From: Apilactobacillus waqarii
GTDB lineage: Bacteria; Bacillota; Bacilli; Lactobacillales; Lactobacillaceae
Assembly: GCF_019061205.1 (NCBI RefSeq)
Contig: NZ_JAHQYH010000007.1
Span: forward strand, 1-64,000
Length of the DNA stretch: 64,000 nt
Reading direction: 5' to 3'
A model generated the notes under the pieces. That model saw nothing but the letters and a program-made list of their open reading frames with translations. It ran no database searches and was not told the DNA's origin. This document shows positions 23,329-34,075 of the stretch, in pieces. How positions within the stretch are numbered: position 1 is the stretch's first letter; every line of letters begins with the position of its first letter. The position numbers were made by a program, and so were the translations under genes.

Positions 23329-24843
23329 ATGAGCAAGAAATTTTTATTCGTGAATGAAAACATTTTTACATTCAATTCGGGAACTGAATTTTCAGCCATG
23401 AACCGAATCAAACTGTTTAAACAAAATAACGTTGATGCCAAGATTGTGACCAGAAATTACAACCCTTCGTTGCATCAAGAAATTCAAAAGTACGGTATCG
23501 CAGATGACGATATCATTAACATGTACGATTACTTCCAAGGTGAAATGGGTCCTAAGAAACACCATGAATACCTAAGATACTCCAACCTAGTCGACAAGCA
23601 TGAATACAAGATTAACGGTATCGATAACAACAAGTCATACATCGAAAAATTAGGTCAACGCGTGGCAAAGGTTTCCATCTTCCCGCTTACTGTTGGTGAA
23701 ATTGGCAATGTCGATTACTATGACAACTTCGGTAATGTCTCCAGTCGAGATGTCTTTGACTACCGTGGTTTCAAATCCAAAACCATCTACATGCATCCGG
23801 ATGGCAACATCGGACACGAACTAGTCTTAAACAACTCTGGTGATCCGGTCATGGAAATTACCCACATGAACATTGGCGAACAACTAATGCCTACCATGTA
23901 CAAGCTATTGAACTACAAGGGTAAAACATTACGTTTCAACACCGAAGATGAACTATACACATTCTTCCTAAACGAAATCTCAGATAAGGATACCGTCATT
24001 ATCAATGACCGTCCTTCATTAACAGTTGCCGTAGGAGAAGTTAAGGCTACCAAGCATAAGTATCAAATCATGCACAATGAACATACCGAAGACGCAGCAC
24101 AGGCTGGTAATCCTAAGGCGAAGTTATTCGACAACTTAACCCCACTATTTGATAATTATCAAAACAGTTATGAAGGTGTTATCACCCCTACTGAAGCGCA
24201 AAGAAATGACTTAGCAAAACGCTATCCAAAGATGAACTTCTACAGCGTCTTTGATGCCGCCATCTTTGAAATGCACAAGCCTGCTTCAGACGTAACCAAC
24301 CATGAAATCACTTATATGGGACGTGTCTTTAGAGACAAGAACGTTGCCGAATTAATCTCAATCATCCCTGCCGTTAAGCAAACCATTCCAGATGTCCACT
24401 TAACCATGATGGGATACTTTGAATCCGCTCAATTCAAGAATGAATTAGACGAAATCATCAAACAACTAGATATTGTTGACAACGTTTCAATGATTGATTA
24501 CAAGACCGGTCAAGATAAGCAAAACGTCTTAGAAAAGACCCGTGTCCTAGTCCAATCATCCAAAGGTGAAGGATTAAGTATGGCACTTATCGAAGGTCTA
24601 GCTTACGGAATTCCTGAAGTTGCCTACGATGTTAACTACGGTCCAAACGAAATTATCGACAACGATAAGAATGGATCACTAATTGAATCAGGTGACCTAG
24701 GTAAGTTTGCTAGCCAAGTCATCGATATCCTAGCTAACGATGAAAAACACAAGCAACAAAGTGAACACGCCATTGAAAAAGCTGATAAGTTCAGTGCTGA
24801 CAATGTCATGAAACAATGGAATCAATTCTTTGAAACCATCTAA
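23329..24843 (+). CDS. GT4 glycosyltransferase, GtfB/TagE-like, second of a coupled pair
   Basis: A 504-residue paralog of the preceding enzyme. It has the same layout: an N-terminal acceptor half with a beta-rich insert (VDYYDNFGNVSSRDVFDYRG), then TYMGRVFRDKNVAELISI (Arg/Lys pair) and EGLSMALIE, an EX7E motif at 414-422. In streptococcal GtfA/GtfB pairs, GtfB lacks a working active site; here both partners keep the motif, as in the L. plantarum-type pair. The start ATG is two bases after the upstream stop, with GAGGAGG inside the upstream gene's end, so translation is coupled and a 1:1 complex is plausible. It ends at the terminator at 24851. Confidence 0.85.
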   Translation: MSKKFLFVNENIFTFNSGTEFSAMNRIKLFKQNNVDAKIVTRNYNPSLHQEIQKYGIADDDIINMYDYFQGEMGPKKHHEYLRYSNLVDKHEYKINGIDNNKSYIEKLGQRVAKVSIFPLTVGEIGNVDYYDNFGNVSSRDVFDYRGFKSKTIYMHPDGNIGHELVLNNSGDPVMEITHMNIGEQLMPTMYKLLNYKGKTLRFNTEDELYTFFLNEISDKDTVIINDRPSLTVAVGEVKATKHKYQIMHNEHTEDAAQAGNPKAKLFDNLTPLFDNYQNSYEGVITPTEAQRNDLAKRYPKMNFYSVFDAAIFEMHKPASDVTNHEITYMGRVFRDKNVAELISIIPAVKQTIPDVHLTMMGYFESAQFKNELDEIIKQLDIVDNVSMIDYKTGQDKQNVLEKTRVLVQSSKGEGLSMALIEGLAYGIPEVAYDVNYGPNEIIDNDKNGSLIESGDLGKFASQVIDILANDEKHKQQSEHAIEKADKFSADNVMKQWNQFFETI

Positions 24844-24850
24844 ACCAAAT

Positions 24851-24886
24851 AAAAAAGCCCCTATCTATTCGATAGGAGCTTTTTTA
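24851..24886. terminator. Bidirectional terminator between gtf pair and first giant gene
   Basis: Arms AAAAAAGC/GCTTTTTT and CTATC/GATAG with a small internal loop and a TATTC loop; serves both convergent transcription units. Confidence 0.85.
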
Positions 24887-27800
24887 TTATTCTTTGTTAA
24901 CCCAGGTCTTGTTAGCGGTAATGTATCTACCGTGACCAATGTATAGTCTGGTGATTCCCTTGTAATGAACAACTCTTTCGACCTTTATTCTGCTGTTAGA
25001 ACTAATTTTTCCAACCGCGTGTTTCTTGTCAAAAATTGGGCTATTGTAAATTACTATTCCTCTGTGTCTTATTACACGGTAGTATTTGTCATCGTTTTGT
25101 TTATCAACGGCATAATAACCATCGGTGTAATCAGAACTATCCACGAAGTGTCCATGGATTTTCAATTGTAAACGACCGTCTACATATCTGTATCCAGAAA
25201 CCTTGTGAACTGAAGAATGTTTTCTATCTTCATTTAGATTGTAAACATACTTAGGAACATTATCGAAATCATTTCTTAGCGCAACGTACTTCTTATTTGA
25301 AGTGACGTATTCACCATTACCTAGATATAGTCTAGTGATTCCATTGTATTCAACTACCTTTTCAACCTTGAATTCAGAACCATAACGCATGAAACGCTTG
25401 CGTTCGTGTTTGCTAAATTCTGTACTACCGTAAACCCAAACACCTTTGTGGTCGGAAACGATGTAGTCATTTGAAGGTTCGTTAGTTGAGTAGTACTTAC
25501 TGTTGTTGGCCTTGATATCGTTCAATTGAGCATTTAGTTGATCAATTTGTTCTTTGTATTGATTAATCAACACTTCGTTACCTGCATTCTTATCGTTTAA
25601 TGACTTGGTTACTTCTGCCAATTGAGCCTGATATTGGGCATTCAATGAAGCAGCTTGGCTACTTAGTTTTGATTCTTCATTATTCATGGCAGCAATGGAC
25701 ATTGCTTCTTGTTGTGCCTTAATAATGTTAATTGCATTTTCATACTTGTTTGCAAGTGAATCTCTAATTACTTGAGCTTGTGAGTCAGCTTGACTGGCTG
25801 CTACACTTTGCGCACTGCTCATTGCTTCCTCGTTAGCTTTAGCTTGAGAGCTTAATTCTGCGTCTCTTTGTGCATTCAATGAAGCAACTGCACTCGAGTA
25901 TTCAGTACTCTTTTCTGCCATCATACTGTCCGCTTGTGAGTTAGCTTTCGCAATTGCTGATTGCTTGTCATTTTCCACTTGTGAACTAAATGATGCCATT
26001 TGACTAGCAAATGTTGAGTTAGCAGCATTTGATGAAGCATAGTATTGACTTTCTAATGAAGCCTTTTGGGCGTTCATGTCATTGTCAGCAATGCTCTTAG
26101 CAACACTAGCAGCACTTGATGCAGCACTGTCGATTGCTGATTGAGCCTTACTACGTTCATTTTCAACTAAGCTATCGTAGTTGCTCTTGATAGCTTGTTG
26201 AGCTGAAACATTTGATTGAGACAAACTATTTAGTTGAGCTTGTGCTGAACTGTTCATCGAATTTCTCACATCTTCAATTGCTTGGCTAGCAGCTGATGAT
26301 TGTGAAGAAGTTTGATCATTCAATGATTGAACTTGTTTTGCATATGAGTCAGCGTATGAGTCTGCGATTGACTTAGCAACGCTTGCAGCATGACTTGAAG
26401 CTGAGTTAATTGTTGAATCCATTACGGATTGAGCAACTGATGAAGCGGCTTCACTATCAGCCTTAGCCTTTGAGTTAGCACTTGATAGCGCTAGTGAGTT
26501 CGCAATTGAGGTTGCAGTTGATTGTGAACTAGCTAGGCTTTCGGCAGATGATTTAGCTGCTGAAACTGCTGAGCTACGGATTGAATCAGCATTGTTTGAA
26601 GCGTAAACGCTGTCGTTGTATGCCTTTTGTTGGGCATTAATCAATGCTTGTGAGTTAGCAGCATTCAATGAAGCAATGTTTGAGTTAGCAATGCTTTCAG
26701 CCAATGATCTAGCAGCTGAAATCGCATCTTGGGCACTGTTAGATGCTGCAACACTGTCAGCAATTGACTTAGCTTTAGCTTCACTTTCGGCTTGTGAGTT
26801 GGCAGCATTGATTGAATCAATGGTTGCTTGGGCTTGTGATGAAGTTAAACTCTTTGCAGCTGAAATTGCGTCAGCAATATCACTTTCCGCCTTCTTTTGA
26901 GCTGCAATACTATCAGCAGTTGATTGTTGTCTTGCTGAACTCAATTCATTTTCATATTTGTCTTGTAATGAAGCAATTTGTGATGCAGCGATACTTCTTT
27001 GAGCTTCTTGAGCAGAAGCAATTGCACTTTGTGCACTTTGTAGAGCTGCTAAACTATCTTGTTGTGCCTTCTGTTGAGCGTCTGAAATAGCGGCTTGGTT
27101 GGCACTGTTTAGTGAAGAAATTAACGAGTTAGCTGAATCTTGCGCAGATTGTTTTGCAGAATCAAGTGCTGAATTCTTAACTGAATCGGCACGGCTTGAT
27201 GCAGCTAAGCTATCATCAATTGCCTTTTGTTGAGCAGAACTCAATGCTAATGAGTTAGAAGCTGATTGGCTATTTAATGCTGCTTCAATTGATTGTTGAG
27301 CAGCAACACTAGCGGCACTAAGCTTAATGTTGTATAGATTATCGGCCATCAAACTATCTTGTTGTGCCTTTCTTTGAGCAGCATCTAACGCTTGTGAGTT
27401 TTCAGCAGAAATAGCAAGTGATTGTTGATTAGCGATACTTCTAGCAACTGATTGGGCTGATGATACTGCACTATTTTTTTCTACATCAGCAGCTTCACTA
27501 AAAGCAGATAAACTTGATTTATATTTATCAGCTTGTTCATTTAGCATCTTAGCATAAGAATCTTCAATTTCCTTAATTTGTGCGTCAGTTACTAATTTCG
27601 CAGCTGATTGAGCTGAAGCAATTGCCTGACTCATTAGTGAATCAGCGTAGTTAGATGCAGCAATACTATCAGATTTAGCCTTTGATTCAGCATCCGATAA
27701 TGATTGAGCATTTGCCGATGATTGATTAGCAAAAACCGAGTTAGCAGAATCTTGAACAGATTTTTGAGCAGATGCAATTGCTGAATCTAAGATGGATTTA

Positions 27801-30800
27801 GCAAGTGATGAAGCTTGTAAACTATCTGTGTTTGCTTTCGAAATTGCTGCAGACAATGCCTGTGAATTAGCAGTTGATGTTGCTAATGATTGATCTGAAG
27901 CAATAGATTGGGCTTTAGCAGTTGCTTCCTCGACTGCTCTTTGAATAGCAGATTGTGCTGATGATGCAGCATTTTCACTATCAGCCTTTGCCTTACTGCG
28001 TGCAGCATCTAGTGCTTGTGAATTAGCAATTGATGCAGCTTGAGATTGTTGAGCTGAAATACTATTAGCAGCGTCAACAGCTTTTTGAACAGCATCCGCT
28101 TGAGCAGCTTCGTACGATTGAGCTAGTTGATTTTGTCTATCAGCATATGATGAATTTAGCGAGGAAATTGAATTAGCGTTAGCAGATGATAAGCTATTAG
28201 CATAACTTTCAAGCGAACTAATGCTATTAGCTGCGTTCACTGATCCTTTTTGGTATTTACTATTTAAGTCATTTAATTCTTGTGCATAAGAACTAGCAAT
28301 ACTATTTGCCTTATTGTTAGCGTCATTTATTGCTAAACTGTTCTTAAGTGCTGCAGCGGAACTATCAGCCATTAGGCTACTAATCTTATTTGAATAACTA
28401 TTCATTTTAGAAGTAGCACTATCAATCTTTGCTTGCGCTTCTGTTGATCTAGCTTGTGATTCTTTTTGTAAGTTATTAATGTAATCACTATATGAAGAAG
28501 CCAATGATTGTTTTTCCGTTGCGACCGAACTTCTTGCTGATTCAGCAGCATTACTTTGTTCTTGTGAATTCTTTGATTGTTCTGCGGCAATCGATGCAGC
28601 TTTCGAAGCAGCATCAGATATAGCTGCAGAGGACTCTAATGCAGATTGATTTGCTGCGCTTTGTGCAGATGAAATAGCGTCATTAAAGCTATTCTGCAAG
28701 CTACTTAGTTGATTTTGAAAATTGATAACTTGACTGGATGCTTGATTTTTCTCAGCTTGTAAACTATCAATAATTGCTTCATATGAAGCAACAACAGAAC
28801 CGTATGAACTTGCTGCTACAGAACTATCGTAAGTAGCTTGACTAGATGCTGCAGAACTAGCAGATGATAAGCTAGTGATTGCTGATGAGTTCAAACTATT
28901 TTGAGCACTTGCACTTGATTGTAAATCTGCCAATGATTGGTTAGCTTTACTAATTTCATTGCGGAGCTCATTGATAATCTTATCGTAGTCAGTATTCAAA
29001 CTAGTAATTTGCGCTTGATATGAATCATTTAATGCTTGCTGTGCCGACGATACAGCACTGTTTTTATTGTTTTCGGCATTAACTGAAGCAGCAGAAGAAT
29101 CTGCTTTAGACTTAGCAATCAAATCATCAATTGCCTTAGAATTAGCAATTGAAGTAGCAATAGACTGAGCATCTGCTGCAGATTGTGCCTGACTTTTTGC
29201 CTTAGCAACCGCATCATCAACAGTTGAGTTCATTAAATCAATTGATGCTTTTGAATCATCAATTGATTTTTGATTCAATGAATTAATTATTCTAGTGTTT
29301 TCATCTGCAATTGACTTAATTTGTTGGGCAGCCTGTTGTGATGCAACATCTTGAGCTGACTTAACAGCATCTGCAATTGCTGATTGGGCGCTGTTAGCAG
29401 CACTTGATAGATCTTGTTCCTTCTTCTTGTTTAAGTCATCAATAGCAACAGAATTAGCGCTACTTTGTGCGGAAAATTCTACAGAAGCTTGACTAGATGC
29501 TTCACTAGATGCCTTCGAAGCAGCATCACTTATAGCTGTATTAGCACTGCTTTGTGCTTGATTCAATTCATTGTTCTTTTGAGAGTTGATTGCATCAATT
29601 GCCTTGCTATTTTCTGCTGATAACGAAGCCATTTGGGAGTTAGCTTCGTTTTGGGCAGACGAGATAGCCGATGCAACGGCTGAGTTTAATTCGTCTTGTG
29701 CTTTTTGAGCAGCAGCTTTTGAATCTGCAATTGACTTGTTAGTTAAATCTTTAATTGCTTGTGAATTTGCAAGTGATAGTTGTGTGGCCTCACTACTTGC
29801 AGAATCTTGTGCTGACTTAATTGCACTATTCATCGCACTGTTAGCTTGTTGAGAAGCATTATTTAAATCGTTTTGAGCTTTGCTTTGTAAGTCTGAAATA
29901 GCTTGCGAGTTAGCTAAAGACACAGCTTTTGAATCATCATTAGCCTTTGCCTGAGCATCGCTTTGGGCTTGTTGAACAGCTTGAGCAATTGCTGATTGAG
30001 CACTATTAGATGCATTGATTGAATCTTGTGTAGCCTTATCTTGAAGCGCATTAATTGCACTTTGGTTTTGTTGAGCAATTGACTGAGCAACAGAACTAGC
30101 TGAGTTCTGTACTGAATTAACAGCACTATTCATCGCGTCATTAGCGGCTTTTTGTGCTGCTTGCATGCTGTTATTATATTGTTCTTGAAGATCATTAATC
30201 TTTTGTGCATTGGCTAAAGAAACTGATTTTGAATCTTCGGCAGCCTTACTCTCAGCCAATGATTTAGCGTTGTCAGCAGCTTGTGAAATTGCAATATCTG
30301 CACTGTTAGATGCATTAATTGAATCTTGTCTTGTCTTGGCTTGTAAACTATCAATCGCACTTTGGTTTTGTTGAGCAACTGACTGAGCAACAGAACTAGC
30401 TGAGTCTTGAGCAGACTTAACCGCACTATTCATTGCTGATTGGGCATTATTAGATGCTTGTAGTGAATCTGATTGGTATTTATCTTTTAATTGTTCAACA
30501 GCGGCTGAATTGGCAACTGATGTTGCTATTGATTGAGCATTGGCTGAATCAATAGCTGATTGGACTGCACTATTTATCGCAGCAGTTGCACTGTTAGATG
30601 CAGCCTTTGAATCTGATTCACTCTTTTGTTGAAGTGAACTAATTGCTGAATTGTTGGCATCTGTAATTGATTTAACCAAACTATCAGCATTTTGTTTAGC
30701 AGTAACACTAGCCGCAGATAATGCGTCTGCTAAATTCTGAGCAGCTTGTTGCGAAGCTACCTTTGAATCAGCTGTACTCTTGTTTAGTAAACTTTGCACT

Positions 30801-33800
30801 GCTGAAGAGTTATCTGCACTTTGTTTAGCAAAAGTATCATTTGCTGAGCTAGTAATACTTGTAATCACATTATTTATTGCAGTTTGTGCTGCTTGTGAAG
30901 CAGCAATTGAATCTGCTTGGTATTGTGATTGTTGTAATGAACTGCTTTGAGCATATTGCGTTTGTAGTGATGAAATCGTACTAGTCAATACTCCCTGAGC
31001 AGATGCACTCATTGAGTTTGCAGCAGATGTCGCTGCACTATTAATAGCAGTATTTGCAGAATCACTTAACGTTTGAAGTGCTGTTTGATAGCTTGAATTC
31101 AAGCTGTTAGTCAAGCTTTGGTTTTGACTAGTTAGTTGTGTCATTACTCCAGCAGCAGATTGTTGTACACTGGCAACCGCGCTTGATCTTAATGAATCCG
31201 CAAGTGTTTGTGCTGCTTGTGAGTCTGATATCGACTTTTGTACTAGCTCGTTAATTTTTTGTTGAATTTGCGCATTAATTTCTTCTGTCTTTTGATGATT
31301 AACAGCATTCATCGAGTCAGTTGCTGATTGAACAGCACTACTTTTATCAATTTCAGCCTGACTAGATGCAGCTGCTAAACTGTTATTATATTGAGTTTGC
31401 AACTGTGCTAATTGTTTTTCATTTTGAGTGTTCAATGAATCTTGAACTGATTGAGCTGATGATTGCAATGAACTCAATGTTTGACTAATTGCATTTGCTT
31501 TATCATTAACAGCCGAACTACTCAAGCTTTGCAATGCACTATTAGCAGAAGCAATCAATGATTGAGCATAGCTTGAAGCTTGTTGAGAAGCTTGCGCAGC
31601 CTGTTGTGCAGCCTGTAATGATTGATTTTGAATTGTAGTTAGTGATCTTTGGTAGTTGGCACTAGCGATTGCAGAATTGAATGATGCAATACTGTTTGCG
31701 ATTGAATTTGCTTGACTGGATGCCGAACTAATTGCATCAGCGATTGATTGGTTAACCGCTGCTTTAGAGCTTTGAATGTATGATGCAGCTGATGAACTGT
31801 TTGCGGATGCTAATGAATCAGCAAATTCTGGTTTTGGAAGAACGTAAACATAAGCAGTTCCATTCCATAGTTGTGGCAAAACATGGCCAGTACTATTTTG
31901 GTTGTTTAGATAATAATTATTATCCAAAGATGTAATCGAAGTAATAGCTGGATTATTAGTATCACCGTTGAATACAGCTACTTGGCCTTGTCCACTTACA
32001 TGACTACCATTTGAAGTAATAAATTGGATTGGGTAATTGACAACATTTACGGTTGGAGCAACACTGATTTGATATTGACCATTATTATTGATAATTTGAC
32101 CTGTTGTCATGTAATAGTTATTACTATCAAAAGTTCCATTATCTACTAATCTTGGTGTGTTATTAGAATTTAAAACAATTGATCCTTTACCATGACTGCT
32201 GCCATTACTATCGATAAAATATACCGGTAAAGTTTTAGTAATTGAGTATGGGTTAACAACTACTTGGTATTGACCATTTACAGTCACTACGGAACCATTA
32301 ACAACATAGTAGTTATTAATATCTAAGTTACCATTATCAACTAACTTAGGATTATTATTACTATCGAACACAATTGTTCCAGTTCCGTGAGAGATGCCAT
32401 TTTTATCAACAAAGGTCGCATTAGCAGTCTTGACAAGATTATTGGGCAATACTTCCATGGTAAAGTTATCATCATTCGTGTCCTTAACTAATTGAGCATT
32501 TGGGCTGATGTGGTAATTACTGCTACCCAAATTACCATAGTCAACCAACTGAGCAATATTATTACCGTTGACATTTACTTGTCCAGTATATGGTTTACCA
32601 TTGCTATCTAGAAGTACGGAACCTCTATTAGTAAATGTTACAGTCGATGTTCTAGCGTTTTTCAAAACATTAATAGTGTAGACACCTGTCGCGCTAGACT
32701 GAGCTGATGAATTATATGAAAGATGATATCCTGTTGAATTTAAGTTAGTTGTATCACCCAACGTGGTCGTCCCATCAGCATTTAAATATACAGTACCAGT
32801 AATAGGATTATTATTGCTATCAGATAAAACTTGATTATTAGGAGTAACAAAGTTAAGTGTTGCAGTTTGCTTATTTACGATAACTGCATACTGACCACTT
32901 TTTTTGGCATCACTAGTAATACTTGGATTAGATGCATTAGGAACGTAATAGTATTTGGTAGGTAGGTTACCTGTGCTATAAGTGTTAGTTATACTTCCGT
33001 CATTATTAACGTTAACAGTTCCTGTTCCAACTACATTACCGCTGGCATCATAAAAGTTTAGTGGTTTGGGCTTTGCAGCGGGTACTAATGTCACAACATA
33101 ATTATAATTAGAATTCATTTTCAATTGTGATCCGACATTTGCAATATAGTTAGTACCATTCATGTTGTAAAAACTAGTTACCTTTTGTAAGGCATTATTA
33201 GAACTATTTAAAACTGCCATCCCAATTGCTGGGTTACCATCTGTTCCTGTAATCGGACTTCCATTCCCATCAACAAATGAAACTGGAGTAAGAAAAGTAG
33301 GATTAGTACCCTTTATTTCAACGGTAAGTTGAGGAGTTCCTAAATAGTTTAAAACCGGTGTTTGGTTGGCAGTTAGAACATAAGTGGTGCCGGGAGTAGT
33401 TATACTATTAGGATTATTTAATTGATTAACACCATTAGCACTTGGCGTTGCTGAATTTAGAATTTGGAAATTATTTTGATTAGTAGAATTACCAGCATAT
33501 CCATATGCCGCACCACCACCAAGTTGTTGCGTTCCGTTAGAGTCATTAAAATAAACAACTTGAGAATTCGAGTAGCTATCACGATAACTGAGGCCTTGAG
33601 CTATTGCAGCTCGATAATTGGCTGTATTACTATCAATATTACTTTGAGCAGACGAGGCCATTTGATCAATAATATTTTGAGCTTCAGATAGACTGGCTCC
33701 GCTTAATGAATTATTAAAGTTATTACTGCTGGTAACATCTGAACTTGATTGAATATTTACATTACTATTTTGTACAGACGCAGATGATGAAGTTGAAGAA

Positions 33801-34075
33801 TTAACATTTGATGAATAAGCATCAGAAGTGTTAGTATCTACCGGACTCTGAGATTCATCACTTGAAGTAGTACTTGTACTTTGATCAACAGACGACGCTG
33901 CTTGACCTGTACTTGTTTCATCAGCACTTGCACTGACTTGATTAGTCATCAATGTTAAACTAGCAGCTCCAAAAAGAGCAAAGGAAGAAATGGAAACTAC
34001 AACCCAGTTTTTCTTTACTTTTTTTAAGATTTTCTTATCGTTAAGTTTTCTTATTTTTCTTTTATTATATTTCAT
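24887..34075 (-). CDS. Giant surface protein 1: Ser/Ala-rich coiled-coil fibre, 3062 residues
   Basis: A secreted protein with no enzymatic domain seen. The ATG at 34075 follows AGGAGGTGCC; 25 extra in-frame codons upstream are ignored. Layout: a long basic signal peptide (1 to about 53, with KKILKKVKKNWVVVSISSFA, a KxYKxGKxW-type variant); a Ser/Thr/Asn-rich region (to about 190); about six beta repeats of about 60 residues (to about 748; e.g. FVDKNGISHGTGTI, FIDSNGSSHGKGSI); then about 2100 residues of Ser/Ala/Gln/Asn/Asp-rich helical repeats (nt about 25496-31830), long enough for a fibre if helical. The C-terminal 200 residues hold two DUF5776-like basic modules (VVEYNGITRLYLGNGEYVTS, VVHYKGITRLYIGHGRYITA) and no LPXTG. 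The Ser content makes it a candidate O-glycosylated substrate of the neighbouring glycosyltransferases (inference). Confidence 0.88.
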   Translation of the reverse strand: MKYNKRKIRKLNDKKILKKVKKNWVVVSISSFALFGAASLTLMTNQVSASADETSTGQAASSVDQSTSTTSSDESQSPVDTNTSDAYSSNVNSSTSSSASVQNSNVNIQSSSDVTSSNNFNNSLSGASLSEAQNIIDQMASSAQSNIDSNTANYRAAIAQGLSYRDSYSNSQVVYFNDSNGTQQLGGGAAYGYAGNSTNQNNFQILNSATPSANGVNQLNNPNSITTPGTTYVLTANQTPVLNYLGTPQLTVEIKGTNPTFLTPVSFVDGNGSPITGTDGNPAIGMAVLNSSNNALQKVTSFYNMNGTNYIANVGSQLKMNSNYNYVVTLVPAAKPKPLNFYDASGNVVGTGTVNVNNDGSITNTYSTGNLPTKYYYVPNASNPSITSDAKKSGQYAVIVNKQTATLNFVTPNNQVLSDSNNNPITGTVYLNADGTTTLGDTTNLNSTGYHLSYNSSAQSSATGVYTINVLKNARTSTVTFTNRGSVLLDSNGKPYTGQVNVNGNNIAQLVDYGNLGSSNYHISPNAQLVKDTNDDNFTMEVLPNNLVKTANATFVDKNGISHGTGTIVFDSNNNPKLVDNGNLDINNYYVVNGSVVTVNGQYQVVVNPYSITKTLPVYFIDSNGSSHGKGSIVLNSNNTPRLVDNGTFDSNNYYMTTGQIINNNGQYQISVAPTVNVVNYPIQFITSNGSHVSGQGQVAVFNGDTNNPAITSITSLDNNYYLNNQNSTGHVLPQLWNGTAYVYVLPKPEFADSLASANSSSAASYIQSSKAAVNQSIADAISSASSQANSIANSIASFNSAIASANYQRSLTTIQNQSLQAAQQAAQASQQASSYAQSLIASANSALQSLSSSAVNDKANAISQTLSSLQSSAQSVQDSLNTQNEKQLAQLQTQYNNSLAAASSQAEIDKSSAVQSATDSMNAVNHQKTEEINAQIQQKINELVQKSISDSQAAQTLADSLRSSAVASVQQSAAGVMTQLTSQNQSLTNSLNSSYQTALQTLSDSANTAINSAATSAANSMSASAQGVLTSTISSLQTQYAQSSSLQQSQYQADSIAASQAAQTAINNVITSITSSANDTFAKQSADNSSAVQSLLNKSTADSKVASQQAAQNLADALSAASVTAKQNADSLVKSITDANNSAISSLQQKSESDSKAASNSATAAINSAVQSAIDSANAQSIATSVANSAAVEQLKDKYQSDSLQASNNAQSAMNSAVKSAQDSASSVAQSVAQQNQSAIDSLQAKTRQDSINASNSADIAISQAADNAKSLAESKAAEDSKSVSLANAQKINDLQEQYNNSMQAAQKAANDAMNSAVNSVQNSASSVAQSIAQQNQSAINALQDKATQDSINASNSAQSAIAQAVQQAQSDAQAKANDDSKAVSLANSQAISDLQSKAQNDLNNASQQANSAMNSAIKSAQDSASSEATQLSLANSQAIKDLTNKSIADSKAAAQKAQDELNSAVASAISSAQNEANSQMASLSAENSKAIDAINSQKNNELNQAQSSANTAISDAASKASSEASSQASVEFSAQSSANSVAIDDLNKKKEQDLSSAANSAQSAIADAVKSAQDVASQQAAQQIKSIADENTRIINSLNQKSIDDSKASIDLMNSTVDDAVAKAKSQAQSAADAQSIATSIANSKAIDDLIAKSKADSSAASVNAENNKNSAVSSAQQALNDSYQAQITSLNTDYDKIINELRNEISKANQSLADLQSSASAQNSLNSSAITSLSSASSAASSQATYDSSVAASSYGSVVASYEAIIDSLQAEKNQASSQVINFQNQLSSLQNSFNDAISSAQSAANQSALESSAAISDAASKAASIAAEQSKNSQEQSNAAESARSSVATEKQSLASSYSDYINNLQKESQARSTEAQAKIDSATSKMNSYSNKISSLMADSSAAALKNSLAINDANNKANSIASSYAQELNDLNSKYQKGSVNAANSISSLESYANSLSSANANSISSLNSSYADRQNQLAQSYEAAQADAVQKAVDAANSISAQQSQAASIANSQALDAARSKAKADSENAASSAQSAIQRAVEEATAKAQSIASDQSLATSTANSQALSAAISKANTDSLQASSLAKSILDSAIASAQKSVQDSANSVFANQSSANAQSLSDAESKAKSDSIAASNYADSLMSQAIASAQSAAKLVTDAQIKEIEDSYAKMLNEQADKYKSSLSAFSEAADVEKNSAVSSAQSVARSIANQQSLAISAENSQALDAAQRKAQQDSLMADNLYNIKLSAASVAAQQSIEAALNSQSASNSLALSSAQQKAIDDSLAASSRADSVKNSALDSAKQSAQDSANSLISSLNSANQAAISDAQQKAQQDSLAALQSAQSAIASAQEAQRSIAASQIASLQDKYENELSSARQQSTADSIAAQKKAESDIADAISAAKSLTSSQAQATIDSINAANSQAESEAKAKSIADSVAASNSAQDAISAARSLAESIANSNIASLNAANSQALINAQQKAYNDSVYASNNADSIRSSAVSAAKSSAESLASSQSTATSIANSLALSSANSKAKADSEAASSVAQSVMDSTINSASSHAASVAKSIADSYADSYAKQVQSLNDQTSSQSSAASQAIEDVRNSMNSSAQAQLNSLSQSNVSAQQAIKSNYDSLVENERSKAQSAIDSAASSAASVAKSIADNDMNAQKASLESQYYASSNAANSTFASQMASFSSQVENDKQSAIAKANSQADSMMAEKSTEYSSAVASLNAQRDAELSSQAKANEEAMSSAQSVAASQADSQAQVIRDSLANKYENAINIIKAQQEAMSIAAMNNEESKLSSQAASLNAQYQAQLAEVTKSLNDKNAGNEVLINQYKEQIDQLNAQLNDIKANNSKYYSTNEPSNDYIVSDHKGVWVYGSTEFSKHERKRFMRYGSEFKVEKVVEYNGITRLYLGNGEYVTSNKKYVALRNDFDNVPKYVYNLNEDRKHSSVHKVSGYRYVDGRLQLKIHGHFVDSSDYTDGYYAVDKQNDDKYYRVIRHRGIVIYNSPIFDKKHAVGKISSNSRIKVERVVHYKGITRLYIGHGRYITANKTWVNKE
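25496..31830 (-). repeat. Ser/Ala-rich helical repeat region of giant protein 1
   Basis: About 2100 residues of imperfect repeats anchored by motifs such as IxxLxxK followed by DSxxAS and SAxxSAxxSA. In the central part the spacing between anchors alternates: VEQLK-IDSLQ 48, IDSLQ-INDLQ 52, INDLQ-INALQ 48, INALQ-ISDLQ 52, ISDLQ-IKDL 48 residues, then mostly 52. The alternation suggests a duplicated 100-residue (300-bp) two-unit block. Repeats have diverged at DNA level. Confidence 0.8.
31831..33060 (-). repeat. N-terminal beta-repeat array of giant protein 1
   Basis: About six units of about 60-70 residues, each with a strand like [YF][IV]xxNGxxHGxGxI, a NN/DN segment, then D-x-NNYY and a closing QYQ[VI]xVxP. 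They resemble short MucBP/MBG-like beta domains but were not assigned to a named family. Boundaries are approximate. Confidence 0.65.
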
